NCBI GenBank assembly: GCA_937895695.1
Contig: CALBLM010000249.1
Coordinates: 1 to 11,358, forward strand
Direction of reading: 5' to 3'
Origin: an uncultured Megasphaera sp.
Lineage (GTDB): Bacteria; Bacillota; Negativicutes; Veillonellales; Megasphaeraceae
Length of the DNA stretch: 11,358 bases
Below, in pieces: positions 1 through 6,207 of the stretch; the first letter of the stretch is position 1, and each line of letters begins with the position of its first letter. A program made the position numbers and the translations under genes. The notes below the pieces were generated by a model, which saw only the letters and a program-made list of their open reading frames with translations, made no database searches and was not told where the DNA came from.

Positions 1-63
1 CTGGTCGGCGGCTTCTTTCTTTTGGTACTTTTCTTTCTGGCCGCACAGAAAGAAAAAGTACAT
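1..63 (-). CDS. N-terminal fragment of an unrecognised minus-strand gene
   Basis: Read on the minus strand, an ATG at 63-61 opens a frame that stays open to the window edge (21 codons). The peptide begins MYFFFLCGQKEKYQKKEAAD. An AAGGAGG ribosome binding site lies at about 8 bases before this ATG (plus-strand 70-77, read in reverse), and that match is the main support for a real start. The peptide has an aromatic N-terminal stretch followed by a Lys/Glu-rich stretch and I do not recognise a family. The same bases form a near-perfect inverted repeat (26-39 against 46-60), so the open frame could also be incidental to a structured or repeated element. The rest of the gene lies outside the window, so no function is offered. 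Confidence 0.4.
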   Translation of the reverse strand, partial: MYFFFLCGQKEKYQKKEAADQ

Positions 64-100
64 AGTATTTCCTCCTTTTTTCTCAAAACTATGTTAAAAT

Positions 101-137
101 AAAAAAGAGATAGTCCGATGGCGGAACATCGGCTCTC
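101..137 (-). terminator. Terminator-like hairpin in the leader of the left-edge gene
   Basis: On the minus strand, GAGA and CCGATG (reverse-strand sense) pair across a six-base loop: plus-strand arms are 115-120 with 127-132, and 107-110 with 134-137, separated by an asymmetric internal loop. The hairpin is followed directly by six U residues (plus 106-101). This is the layout of an intrinsic terminator pointing towards the minus-strand start at 63. It could end an upstream minus-strand transcript or act as an attenuator in the leader of the left-edge gene. The internal loop makes the stem only moderately strong. Confidence 0.4.
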
Positions 138-167
138 CTCAATTTATAATAGTGAAGAAGACCGTGT

Positions 168-190
168 ACCGCAAGGTATGCGGTTTTTTT
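168..190 (+). terminator. Short hairpin plus T-tract, plus strand
   Basis: ACCGCA (168-173) pairs with TGCGGT (179-184) around a five-base loop, followed by an unbroken T run to 190. This fits a compact rho-independent terminator for plus-strand transcription. No plus-strand gene lies upstream in the window, so it may stop antisense transcription coming from the left or belong to a short untranslated RNA. The opposite strand has no T-tract after the hairpin. Confidence 0.4.
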
Positions 191-370
191 CATATGCAAG
201 ATACAGTTGCTAGACGACAATACAGTTTGCCATGTTGTCCTATAGGCGTGCATAATCACTATAGAAAATGTATAGACTATTTGCGAATAAAATACGATAT
301 ATGGCGAAAATACCCGCTTATTTTGGCGTATCGTGTTGACAGGATACATAAATAAAATGCATATATTTTT
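191..370. other. AT-rich intergenic region without a recognisable gene
   Basis: I see no coding region here. Possible frames on either strand lack ribosome binding sites and have the composition of random translation. An imperfect inverted repeat is present around 296-335, centred on AAAATA (308-313) and TATTTT (319-324). A TTGACA at 336-341 is a -35 match, but it has only a poor -10 partner (CATATA at 360-365), so it is not called as a promoter. Confidence 0.5.
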
Positions 371-399
371 ACAATTTTTGACAAAGGGTTAAAAATTGT
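371..399. repeat. 9-bp inverted repeat overlapping the ompM promoter, candidate operator
   Basis: ACAATTTTT (371-379) and AAAAATTGT (391-399) are exact reverse complements separated by 11 bases. The left arm overlaps the first two bases of the -35 box and the right arm ends one base before the -10 box. A dimeric protein bound here would cover the promoter. The arms are AT-rich, so some symmetry could occur by chance, but nine matching pairs placed exactly between the promoter boxes is suggestive. Confidence 0.45.
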
Positions 400-406
400 G
401 TATAAT
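378..406 (+). promoter_or_regulatory. Consensus sigma-70/sigma-A promoter of the ompM-like gene
   Basis: TTGACA at 378-383 and TATAAT at 401-406 are both perfect consensus hexamers with the ideal 17-bp spacing. Transcription should start near 413, which would give a leader of about 190 nt before the ATG at 604. A promoter this strong fits an abundant outer-membrane porin. Confidence 0.8.
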
Positions 407-412
407 AACCGT

Positions 413-603
413 AAAGCCGTGGTACGAAAGTAGGTACGGCTGAGAATAGAAGAGCAAAATGGAAGTAACGCAAGGTAGTAAAAGAGAGGAAACTAGGACA
501 ACTCGCCAATGAACCCTTGTGAAATGACCATGCGCTTTTCGCCTGTAACGAAGTAAGACCAATGTATATGTTTTGTTTTTTTCCGAAAAGGGGTAATTTC
601 ACA
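413..603 (+). promoter_or_regulatory. Long, probably structured 5' leader of the ompM-like mRNA
   Basis: The stretch between the predicted start of transcription and the ORF is unusually long and contains several pairings. AGCCGT (415-420) pairs with ACGGCT (436-441), enclosing TAC-GAAA-GTA (423-432) with a GNRA loop. CGCAAGG (469-475) pairs with CCTTGTG (515-521) with one G-U pair. CTTTTCG (535-541) can pair with CGAAAAG (584-590), which overlaps the ribosome binding site AAAAGGGG (586-593), or its 3' half can pair with CGAA (549-552) instead. The last two pairings exclude each other, as in an RNA switch. It matches no riboswitch class I recognise, and the fold is my reading by eye. Confidence 0.4.
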
Positions 604-1899
604 ATGAAATCAAAAGTATTAGCAGCATTAGTTGCAACCATGGCTGTAGGTGCTACTTGCGCTTTCGCAGCAAATCCGTTTGTTGATGTACCGTCCGATA
701 GCTGGGCATACAAATCCGTTGTAGAACTCGCTGACGCTGGTATCATCCAGGGTGTTGACGGCCAGTACTTCCAGGGCAACCGTAACATCACTCGTTACGA
801 AGCAGCTGAAATGGTAGCTAAAGCGATGGCTCACATGGACAAAGCTTCTGTTGAACAGCGCGCCCTCATCAACAAATTGGCTGATGAATATGCTGACGAA
901 CTCAACAACCTCGGCGTTCGCGTATCCAACCTCGAAAACAAAGTTGGCAATGTAAAACTCACAGGTGACGCTCGTATCCGTTATAAATATCAGAACGGTA
1001 AAACAGAAAATGATAATTCTTGGGATTATCGTGTACGTCTTCGTGCCAATGCTAATGTCAACGACAAAACAACCGTTACCTATGGCATTAGCTCCAATAA
1101 TCATAATTTTGGTGACAACAATGCAGCCTCTTCCGGTCGTTTGGGCAAAGATGAAGAATCTGCTGATGTTTATACCGATATCGCCAAAGTAGATACTAAA
1201 TTGGGAGCGAACCTCACAGCTAGCGTAGGCCGTGACGCTGCATACAACCTTGGCAATGGCTATGGCTATCAGTATGGTGATACTTTTGACCGCGCCGAAT
1301 TGAAATACAACAACGGTAAAGTCGCAGCTACAGCTGGTTATGGTAAATTTAAAGAAGGACTTCCTACTTGGACTGTCTCTGGTTCTGATTTGCTTGGTGT
1401 TAAAACTGGCTATGGCGAATTGGAAGGCTTCTTTGGCAATGGCTCTGCTGTTGGCGTATATTACAATGATTTCAACGGCAAAAAAGAATTTACAGCAGAT
1501 GACCTCTGGGGTGCCTATGCTTCCGTAAACTTCGGCTCCAAATGGAATGCTCTCGCTAACTATGAAAAAATCAGTAAAGATGCCGCTATCAACAGTGTCA
1601 ATGATCCGGAAGTTTGGATTGGTAAATTGACATATGGCAAAGCAACCATGGCAGCTCCGAAATCTTGGGATATTTGGGTTGAATATCTTAACGCTGATGC
1701 AGGCGCATACCTCGGTGGCTCCACGAACTCTTGGAGATTCAATAACATGGATAACCTCAAATCCTGGGGGGCCGGCGTAGACTACACCTTCGCTAAAAAT
1801 GCGATGTTTAGCGTCATGGGCTCTTTTGCTACAGATGCAAAAGAAGGCAACGATGACCCGAACGAATTGGCACGCGCTCAGTTCGTCTTCGCATTCTAA
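604..1899 (+). CDS. SLH-domain outer-membrane porin, OmpM-like
   Basis: Encodes a 431-residue protein with the OmpM layout of Negativicutes: a porin whose N-terminal SLH domain binds the modified peptidoglycan and ties the outer membrane to the wall. Residues 1-22 are a signal peptide (Lys-rich start, hydrophobic core, AFA before the cut). Residues 24-80 are one SLH domain (NPFVDVPSDSWAY start, ITRYEAAEM end). Residues 82-115 are heptad-rich and probably a coiled-coil stalk. The remainder is rich in Gly, Asn, Tyr and alternating residues, as in a beta barrel, and ends in FVFAF with the terminal Phe expected for barrel assembly. The start at 604 is chosen over an in-frame ATG at 562 because AAAAGGGG precedes it by ten bases and it gives a clean signal peptide. 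It is transcribed alone between a strong promoter and a terminator. The substrate range of the pore cannot be inferred. Confidence 0.9.
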   Translation: MKSKVLAALVATMAVGATCAFAANPFVDVPSDSWAYKSVVELADAGIIQGVDGQYFQGNRNITRYEAAEMVAKAMAHMDKASVEQRALINKLADEYADELNNLGVRVSNLENKVGNVKLTGDARIRYKYQNGKTENDNSWDYRVRLRANANVNDKTTVTYGISSNNHNFGDNNAASSGRLGKDEESADVYTDIAKVDTKLGANLTASVGRDAAYNLGNGYGYQYGDTFDRAELKYNNGKVAATAGYGKFKEGLPTWTVSGSDLLGVKTGYGELEGFFGNGSAVGVYYNDFNGKKEFTADDLWGAYASVNFGSKWNALANYEKISKDAAINSVNDPEVWIGKLTYGKATMAAPKSWDIWVEYLNADAGAYLGGSTNSWRFNNMDNLKSWGAGVDYTFAKNAMFSVMGSFATDAKEGNDDPNELARAQFVFAF

Positions 1900-1943
1900 T
1901 CATTCCGCTTCGGCAGAAGATAATAGAATCTACATACAGAAAA

Positions 1944-1970
1944 ACCGCTCCGTCATGGAGCGGTTCTTTT
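1944..1970 (+). terminator. Rho-independent terminator of the ompM-like gene
   Basis: ACCGCTCC (1944-1951) pairs perfectly with GGAGCGGT (1957-1964) around a five-base loop, followed by TCTTTT. It lies 45 bases after the ompM stop codon. Confidence 0.85.
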
Positions 1971-1981
1971 GCATATCATAA

Positions 1982-2025
1982 AAAAACACGGTATCTGCAT
2001 TGTGTTGTGCAGATACCGTGTTTTT
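1982..2025. terminator. Bidirectional terminator between ompM and the regulator gene
   Basis: An 18-bp perfect stem (1982-1999 with 2008-2025) encloses an eight-base loop. The stem is bordered by A residues on one side and T residues on the other, so it can terminate transcription in either direction. It sits 14 bp beyond the stop codon of the convergent minus-strand regulator gene and backs up the ompM terminator. Confidence 0.85.
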
Positions 2026-2039
2026 GGGCATAGGTTTGT

Positions 2040-2819
2040 TTATACATATTCTTCCGGTGCAACGAGAAGATCGATATGATTTTTTTTGCAGTATTGGACG
2101 TATTTTTCCGGTGCCGGGCTGTCGAGGATGATACTATTTAATTCTGTAAGCGGACAGAATGTCATCAAAGAGGTAACATCCAATTTGGAAGAATCAATGA
2201 GCAAATGTTTTTCACCTGGTTTTTGAATGAGTTTTTTCTTGATTTCATTTTCGGTGATAGATGCATTGGTAGCACCGTTTTCAATAGAAATACCTGTTGA
2301 AGCTAAAAAGATTTTAGACATATTGTAGTTGTCCAGGCAATGAAGTACGCTGGGACCGACAAAAGCCATGGAGGGATAGTACAGTGTACCGCCAGTGGCG
2401 ATGAGATTGAACGTCTTGGATGTGGCACAGGAAATGGCTGCGTTGATGACATTGACACTGGCCGTAATAATAGTTAGATTTTTCTTTTCCAGCAAATAGG
2501 GAATCATATGCAATGTTGTTGTGCCGGAATCAATGAAAATAACATCGTTGTCTTCAACTAACGAGGCGGCTAGTTGAGCAACACGCTGTTTTTTCAGTGA
2601 GTTTTTGGACTGACGCTGGGTAAACGGTTCAATCGAATCGGTTTCTTTTAACGTAATGCCACCATAGACCTTATTGATAAGTCCCCGTTTATCCAATTCA
2701 GCAATATCACGGCGAATGGTGTTTTTAGAAACTTGAAAGACTTCACAAAGGTGATTGATAGACAGACTATGTTCTTTTTCCAGCATTTTTTGTATATTGT
2801 TAATTCGAGTAATTTTCAT
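2040..2819 (-). CDS. DeoR-family transcriptional regulator, probable iol operon regulator
   Basis: A 259-residue cytoplasmic DNA-binding protein with the normal length for the DeoR/GlpR family. Residues 1-57 form the DeoR winged helix-turn-helix, with a recognition-helix region SKNTIRRDIAELDKRGLI (31-48) followed by KVYGG. Residues from about 75 to 255 are the DeoR C-terminal sensor domain, with the sugar-phosphate-binding type motif DVIFIDSGTTT (92-102), an ATGGT turn (141-145) and GATNASITENE (182-192). The start at 2819 is preferred over the longer frame to 2924, because the domain begins here, an AAAGGA site lies 11 bases upstream, and the promoter assigned to this gene lies at 2896-2924, inside the longer frame. 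It is divergent from the inositol operon, and family members such as Bacillus IolR respond to a pathway intermediate, so control of that operon is a strong inference. The effector is not visible in the sequence. Confidence 0.88.
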   Translation of the reverse strand: MKITRINNIQKMLEKEHSLSINHLCEVFQVSKNTIRRDIAELDKRGLINKVYGGITLKETDSIEPFTQRQSKNSLKKQRVAQLAASLVEDNDVIFIDSGTTTLHMIPYLLEKKNLTIITASVNVINAAISCATSKTFNLIATGGTLYYPSMAFVGPSVLHCLDNYNMSKIFLASTGISIENGATNASITENEIKKKLIQKPGEKHLLIDSSKLDVTSLMTFCPLTELNSIILDSPAPEKYVQYCKKNHIDLLVAPEEYV

Positions 2820-2895
2820 AACAGGAGAATTCCTTTCTATTAGAATGTATAACTTATTTTTTAGTCTATAAGCAAGATTATTTATGATATATTTG

Positions 2896-2924
2896 ATTAT
2901 ATAGTAAATACACCCAAAATACAA
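2896..2924 (-). promoter_or_regulatory. Promoter of the DeoR-family regulator gene
   Basis: Read on the minus strand, TTGTAT (2924-2919) and TATAAT (2901-2896) are separated by 17 bp. Transcription would begin near 2889, giving a leader of about 70 nt before the ATG at 2819. The plus-strand TTGATT at 2893-2898, overlapping the -10 box, resembles the complement of an IolR-type half-site, which would permit autoregulation. Confidence 0.55.
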
Positions 2925-3049
2925 CCATAAAAATGATATGTTATTTGTGAATTAATGAACTATTCATGGGGTAAATAGGATAATTTGTACTTTTTTGCAC
3001 TAAATATTACAGTATTTTGCTTTTTTTGAGAAAAATTGATGTGTAAATC

Positions 3050-3082
3050 TTGACTGACAAATGATTAAGTGTTACATTATAT
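3050..3082 (+). promoter_or_regulatory. Candidate promoter of the inositol operon
   Basis: Two overlapping readings exist: TTGACT (3050-3055) with TACATT (3074-3079) at 18 bp, or CTGACA (3054-3059) with TTATAT (3077-3082) at 17 bp. Each has imperfect hexamers, as is usual for a controlled catabolic promoter. Either gives a start near 3086-3090 and a leader of about 55-60 nt. Confidence 0.45.
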
Positions 3083-3091
3083 ACAACAACA

Positions 3092-3113
3092 AAACCAAGA
3101 CATAATCAAAATA
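3092..3113 (+). promoter_or_regulatory. Tandem 11-bp direct repeat, candidate IolR-type operator
   Basis: AAACCAAGACA (3092-3102) and TAATCAAAATA (3103-3113) lie head to tail with a period of exactly 11 bp, sharing the core AAYCAARA (R = A or G). Each matches the consensus I recall for Bacillus IolR sites (WRAYCAADARD) at 10 of 11 positions. The pair lies just downstream of the predicted transcription start, where a bound repressor would block the operon. The region is A-rich, so chance matches are possible. Confidence 0.45.
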
Positions 3114-3144
3114 AGCGTATAATATTATCGAAGGAGAGATTGCT

Positions 3145-4296
3145 ATGTCAGAAGTATTTATGATGCCTCGTAAAATTATTTCCGGTCCAAACGTAATTGC
3201 AGAATTAGGTCAGCATATTCAGGGTAAAGGTAAAAAAGCCCTTATCGTTACGGATCAGATGATGGTCAAATTCGGCAATGCAGCTAAAGTAGAAAATGCA
3301 TTAAAAGCAGCGAATGTTCCCTATGTTATTTATGATGGCTCCAATACAGAGCCGACGGATATTATTGTTGACGAAGGTTTGAAAATCTATAAAGAAGAAG
3401 GTTGCGATTTCCTGATTGCTTTAGGCGGCGGCAGCCCGATGGATACAGCCAAGGCAATTGCAATGCTTACGGTATGCCCGGGCAAACTTCGTGACTATAT
3501 GCACACAGTCATTGATATGCCTGTTCCGTTTATTGTAGCAATTCCGACGACAGCCGGTACGGGTTCGGAAGCAACGAAAAACACGATTATTGCTGATACG
3601 GAAACGAACGTTAAAATGCTTCTTGGCGGCCCGTCCTTGATTCCAGACTTAGCCGTTGTCGATCCGACATTTACGATGACAGCGCCTCCGAAAGTTACGG
3701 CTGCAACGGGGATTGATGCATTGACACACGTGATTGAAGCCTATACATCTCGTAAAGCCATTCCGATGACAGATATGTTTGCCTTATCGGCTATCAAAAA
3801 GATTCATAAAAACTTGCCGATTTGCTATAAAGACGGTCAAAACGTCGAAGCTCGTATGCAAATGTCCGTCGCTGCGTTGGAAGCAGGCATTGCATTTACC
3901 AATGCTTCTGTTACGATTGTACACGGTATGAGTCGTCCCATTGGTGCCTTGTTCCACATCGCTCATGGCGTATCCAATGCTATTTTGCTTCCGGCCTGCA
4001 TGGAATTTGCTATTAAAGAAAATACCGACCGTTTTGCAACGATTGGCCGCATCATGGGTGCAGCAGATGATAATACGCCGGATGAAGAAGCCGCTCAGGC
4101 ATTTGTAAAAGAAGTAACCCGTTTCTGCAAAGAAGTCGGTATCCCGACATTGGCAGAATTAGGTGTTGCGAAAGAAGATTTCTTTGCACAGCTTGATAAA
4201 ATGGCCAGCGATGCTTTAGAAAGTGGCAGCCCACAGAATACAATGCGTATTCCTACGAAAGAAGACCTTATCGAAATCTACAAGAAATTGTACTAA
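3145..4296 (+). CDS. Iron-containing alcohol dehydrogenase (group III), candidate malonate semialdehyde reductase
   Basis: A 383-residue cytoplasmic NAD(P)-dependent dehydrogenase of the iron-type family, full length. Residues 1-185 form the nucleotide-binding half with GGGSPMD (94-100) and PTTAGTGSE (134-142). Residues 186-383 are the helical metal-binding half, where the expected ligands are all present: D191 and H195 (GIDALTH), H260 (VHGMS) and H274 (HIAHG). The start follows AAGGAG by eight bases. It is the first gene of the inositol operon, 22 bp before iolJ, and therefore probably acts on a pathway intermediate. The standard pathway has no Fe-dehydrogenase. The operon lacks iolA, so reduction of malonate semialdehyde to 3-hydroxypropionate is the most attractive role. 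Oxidation of inositol in place of iolG, or reduction of another aldehyde, is possible. The family is certain and the substrate is inferred. Confidence 0.92.
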   Translation: MSEVFMMPRKIISGPNVIAELGQHIQGKGKKALIVTDQMMVKFGNAAKVENALKAANVPYVIYDGSNTEPTDIIVDEGLKIYKEEGCDFLIALGGGSPMDTAKAIAMLTVCPGKLRDYMHTVIDMPVPFIVAIPTTAGTGSEATKNTIIADTETNVKMLLGGPSLIPDLAVVDPTFTMTAPPKVTAATGIDALTHVIEAYTSRKAIPMTDMFALSAIKKIHKNLPICYKDGQNVEARMQMSVAALEAGIAFTNASVTIVHGMSRPIGALFHIAHGVSNAILLPACMEFAIKENTDRFATIGRIMGAADDNTPDEEAAQAFVKEVTRFCKEVGIPTLAELGVAKEDFFAQLDKMASDALESGSPQNTMRIPTKEDLIEIYKKLY

Positions 4297-4318
4297 TATT
4301 AGAAAGGATTCGAGACGA

Positions 4319-5164
4319 ATGTCATTAGTTACCTTAAAAGAAGTATTGGGCTCTGTCAAAGATAATTCCTATGCCATTGGTGCCTTTAATGTGTCCAACA
4401 TGGAAATGGCTATGGGTGCTATCAAAGCTGCTGAAGAAATCCAGACGCCGCTTATCATTCAAATTGCCGAAGGCCGTTTAAAATATTCGCCGCTGGATTT
4501 GTTGGGACCGATTATGGTGGCAGCCGGTAAAAAAGCACATGTACCGGTCGCCGTTCATTTGGACCACGGCTCGACATTGGAAACGATTCATTTGGCATTA
4601 GCCTTGGGATTTACATCCGTTATGTTTGACGGCTCTAAATATCCCCTTGATGAAAATATTGAACGAACGAAAGAAGTAAAACGGATGGCTGAATCTTATG
4701 GCGCATCGGTAGAAGCAGAAATCGGCCGTGTCGGCGGTGCCGAAGGCGATTACAAGAGTGTAGATGTTATGGTTACCAGTGTGGAAGAAGCGGTACGTTT
4801 TTCGGAAGAAACCGGCGTAGATGCCTTGGCAGTTGCCATTGGCACAGCGCACGGCAATTATACACAGAAACCACAGCTTCGCATTGACCGTTTAAAAGAA
4901 ATTGCCGAAGTTGTCAAATGCCCGTTAGTACTGCATGGCGGTACAGGCCTTACGGAAGATGATTTCCACAATTGCCTGCACAACGGTATAAAAAAGATTA
5001 ATATTGCGACAGCCTCGTATGACAGCGTAGCCAGCCATATCAAACAGACTGTTGCTGTCAATCCGAAAGCAAATTACTTTGATATTAGTGATGCAGCTGT
5101 TCAGGGTGCGTATGAAAATATCAAAAAACATATGTTGATTTTCAATCAGAAAAATAGAGTATAA
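4319..5164 (+). CDS. iolJ: Class II aldolase, 6-phospho-5-dehydro-2-deoxy-D-gluconate aldolase
   Basis: A 281-residue class II (zinc) aldolase. In this operon it should cleave 2-deoxy-5-keto-gluconate 6-phosphate into dihydroxyacetone phosphate and malonate semialdehyde. Visible active-site residues are D82 and H83 (HLDHG), E132/E134 (VEAEIG), H178 (GTAHG) and H206 (LHGGTG), with the phosphate loop GGTG (207-210) and NIATAS (228-233). The length is typical of the FbaA/IolJ/GatY group. The start at 4319 is used, not an in-frame ATG at 4223 inside the previous gene, because the conserved N-terminus begins here and AAAGGA precedes it by 10 bases. The sequence alone does not exclude fructose-bisphosphate or tagatose-bisphosphate aldolase activity; the flanking iol genes decide the call. 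Confidence 0.88.
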   Translation: MSLVTLKEVLGSVKDNSYAIGAFNVSNMEMAMGAIKAAEEIQTPLIIQIAEGRLKYSPLDLLGPIMVAAGKKAHVPVAVHLDHGSTLETIHLALALGFTSVMFDGSKYPLDENIERTKEVKRMAESYGASVEAEIGRVGGAEGDYKSVDVMVTSVEEAVRFSEETGVDALAVAIGTAHGNYTQKPQLRIDRLKEIAEVVKCPLVLHGGTGLTEDDFHNCLHNGIKKINIATASYDSVASHIKQTVAVNPKANYFDISDAAVQGAYENIKKHMLIFNQKNRV

Positions 5165-5175
5165 GGAGACATATC

Positions 5176-6207
5176 ATGGCACTTATTGAATTTGATCAAT
5201 CTAAAAAAAGAGATATCGTTCTCATTGGCCGCGCAACTATCGATTTCAATCCGAACGAATTAAACCGTACGCTTGATAAAGTAGAAACCTTTTCGATGTA
5301 TCTCGGCGGTTCGCCTGCAAACCTTGCCGTAGGCATCAATAAATTAGGTAACAAAGTCGGCTTTATCGGCTGCGTATCCGATGACCAGTTCGGTGATTTC
5401 ATCATCAACTACTTCAACGAACGCGGCATTGATACAACCCAGATGACCCGCGCTAAAAACGGCGAAAAATTGGGCTTGACCTTTACGGAAATTTCCAGCC
5501 CTACAGACAGCCAGCTCCTTATGTACCGCAATCAGGCTGCCGACCTCATGATTACGCCTCAGGATATCTCTGAAGAATACATTGCAGACAGCAAGATTCT
5601 CTTGATTTCCGGTACGGCATTGGCTGCCAGCCCATCTCGTGAAGCATGTCTGCTTGCTCTTCGCTATGCGAAAAAACATGGCGTCAAAGTTATTTTCGAC
5701 GTTGACTATCGCGAATATACATGGAAATCAAAAGAAGATATTTCCATTTACTATTCTATCGTAGCCAACCAGAGTGATATTGTTATCGGTTCCCGTGAAG
5801 AAATCGATTTGACCGAAGGACTTCCGGAAGACAGCGGTATTGCAGACCATGAATTGGCTGAAAAATACATCGCATCGGGCAGCAAAATCGTTATTATCAA
5901 ACACGGCAAAAAAGGTTCTATCGGCTACACAGCAGATCAGCATGCATATAAAGTAGAATCATATCATATCAAATTGTTAAAATCCTTCGGCGGTGGCGAT
6001 GCATACGGCAGCGCATTCATTCACGGCCTTCTCCATGGCTGGGAAGTTCCCAAAGCCCTGCAGTACGGCACAGCCCATGCAGCCATGGTCGTAGCAAGCC
6101 ACAGCTGCTCCAACGCAATGCAGACTGTTGCGCAGATTGATGCATTCATGGAAGAACATAAAGATGAAAAAGTCATTACGGAATTGGATTGGAGAGACAG
6201 AATATGA
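5176..6207 (+). CDS. iolC: 5-dehydro-2-deoxygluconokinase
   Basis: A 343-residue PfkB/ribokinase-fold kinase that phosphorylates 5-dehydro-2-deoxy-D-gluconate with ATP. Features in order are the family N-terminus (DIVLIGRATIDF, 13-24), the substrate-binding GGSPANLA (44-51), the NQ/GSREE region (198-209), and the signature with catalytic Asp in FGGGDAYGSAF (271-281, D275). The second position of the usual GAGD reads Gly, a variant that keeps the anion hole and is common in IolC. AAGGAG overlaps the iolJ stop codon and precedes this ATG by six bases, so the two genes are probably translationally coupled. The last bases overlap iolB. Confidence 0.93.
   Translation: MALIEFDQSKKRDIVLIGRATIDFNPNELNRTLDKVETFSMYLGGSPANLAVGINKLGNKVGFIGCVSDDQFGDFIINYFNERGIDTTQMTRAKNGEKLGLTFTEISSPTDSQLLMYRNQAADLMITPQDISEEYIADSKILLISGTALAASPSREACLLALRYAKKHGVKVIFDVDYREYTWKSKEDISIYYSIVANQSDIVIGSREEIDLTEGLPEDSGIADHELAEKYIASGSKIVIIKHGKKGSIGYTADQHAYKVESYHIKLLKSFGGGDAYGSAFIHGLLHGWEVPKALQYGTAHAAMVVASHSCSNAMQTVAQIDAFMEEHKDEKVITELDWRDRI

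Larger units (their letters stand above)
2820..3144. other. Divergent control region between the regulator and the inositol operon
   Basis: This very AT-rich 325-bp region carries no gene. It holds the regulator promoter (2896-2924), the likely operon promoter (about 3050-3082), tandem 11-bp repeats (3092-3113) and a short palindrome ATGAA-CTA-TTCAT at 2955-2967 that could be another protein site. A perfect TATAAT at 3118-3123 has no -35 partner. I find no clear catabolite-repression cre box. Confidence 0.6.

Noticed and set aside
152..355. A 67-codon plus-strand frame starting with GTG
   Set aside because: There is no ribosome binding site, the terminator-like hairpin 168-190 lies inside it, and the predicted peptide shows no domain or plausible composition.
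484..505. Resemblance of the leader segment (GAGAGGAAACTAGG) to an RNase P RNA core motif
   Set aside because: The similarity is limited to a few purine-rich bases, and the required conserved core and size are absent.
459..512. A 17-codon frame in the ompM leader (starts MEVTQGSKRE), possible leader peptide
   Set aside because: Only a weak GAAGAG-type site precedes it and its bases take part in the proposed leader helices. It is too short to support without ribosome or conservation data.
562..603. Longer N-terminus for the OmpM-like protein from the ATG at 562
   Set aside because: It would put a Cys/Phe-rich extension before a textbook signal peptide, and the best ribosome binding site precedes 604.
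2820..2924. Longer N-terminus of the DeoR-type regulator
   Set aside because: The added residues are AT-rich translation of the promoter region; the family start and the ribosome binding site agree with 2819.
3118..3123. Perfect TATAAT as the operon promoter
   Set aside because: No -35 element lies 16-18 bp upstream, and transcription would begin almost at the ribosome binding site. It remains a fallback only.
4223..4318. In-frame upstream ATG that would extend iolJ into the dehydrogenase gene
   Set aside because: The extension overlaps the previous coding region, has no ribosome binding site and is not a feature of class II aldolases.
6189..6203. Alternative iolB start inside iolC
   Set aside because: No ribosome binding site at the right distance; the ATGA overlap at 6204 with GGAGAG upstream is the standard coupled arrangement.
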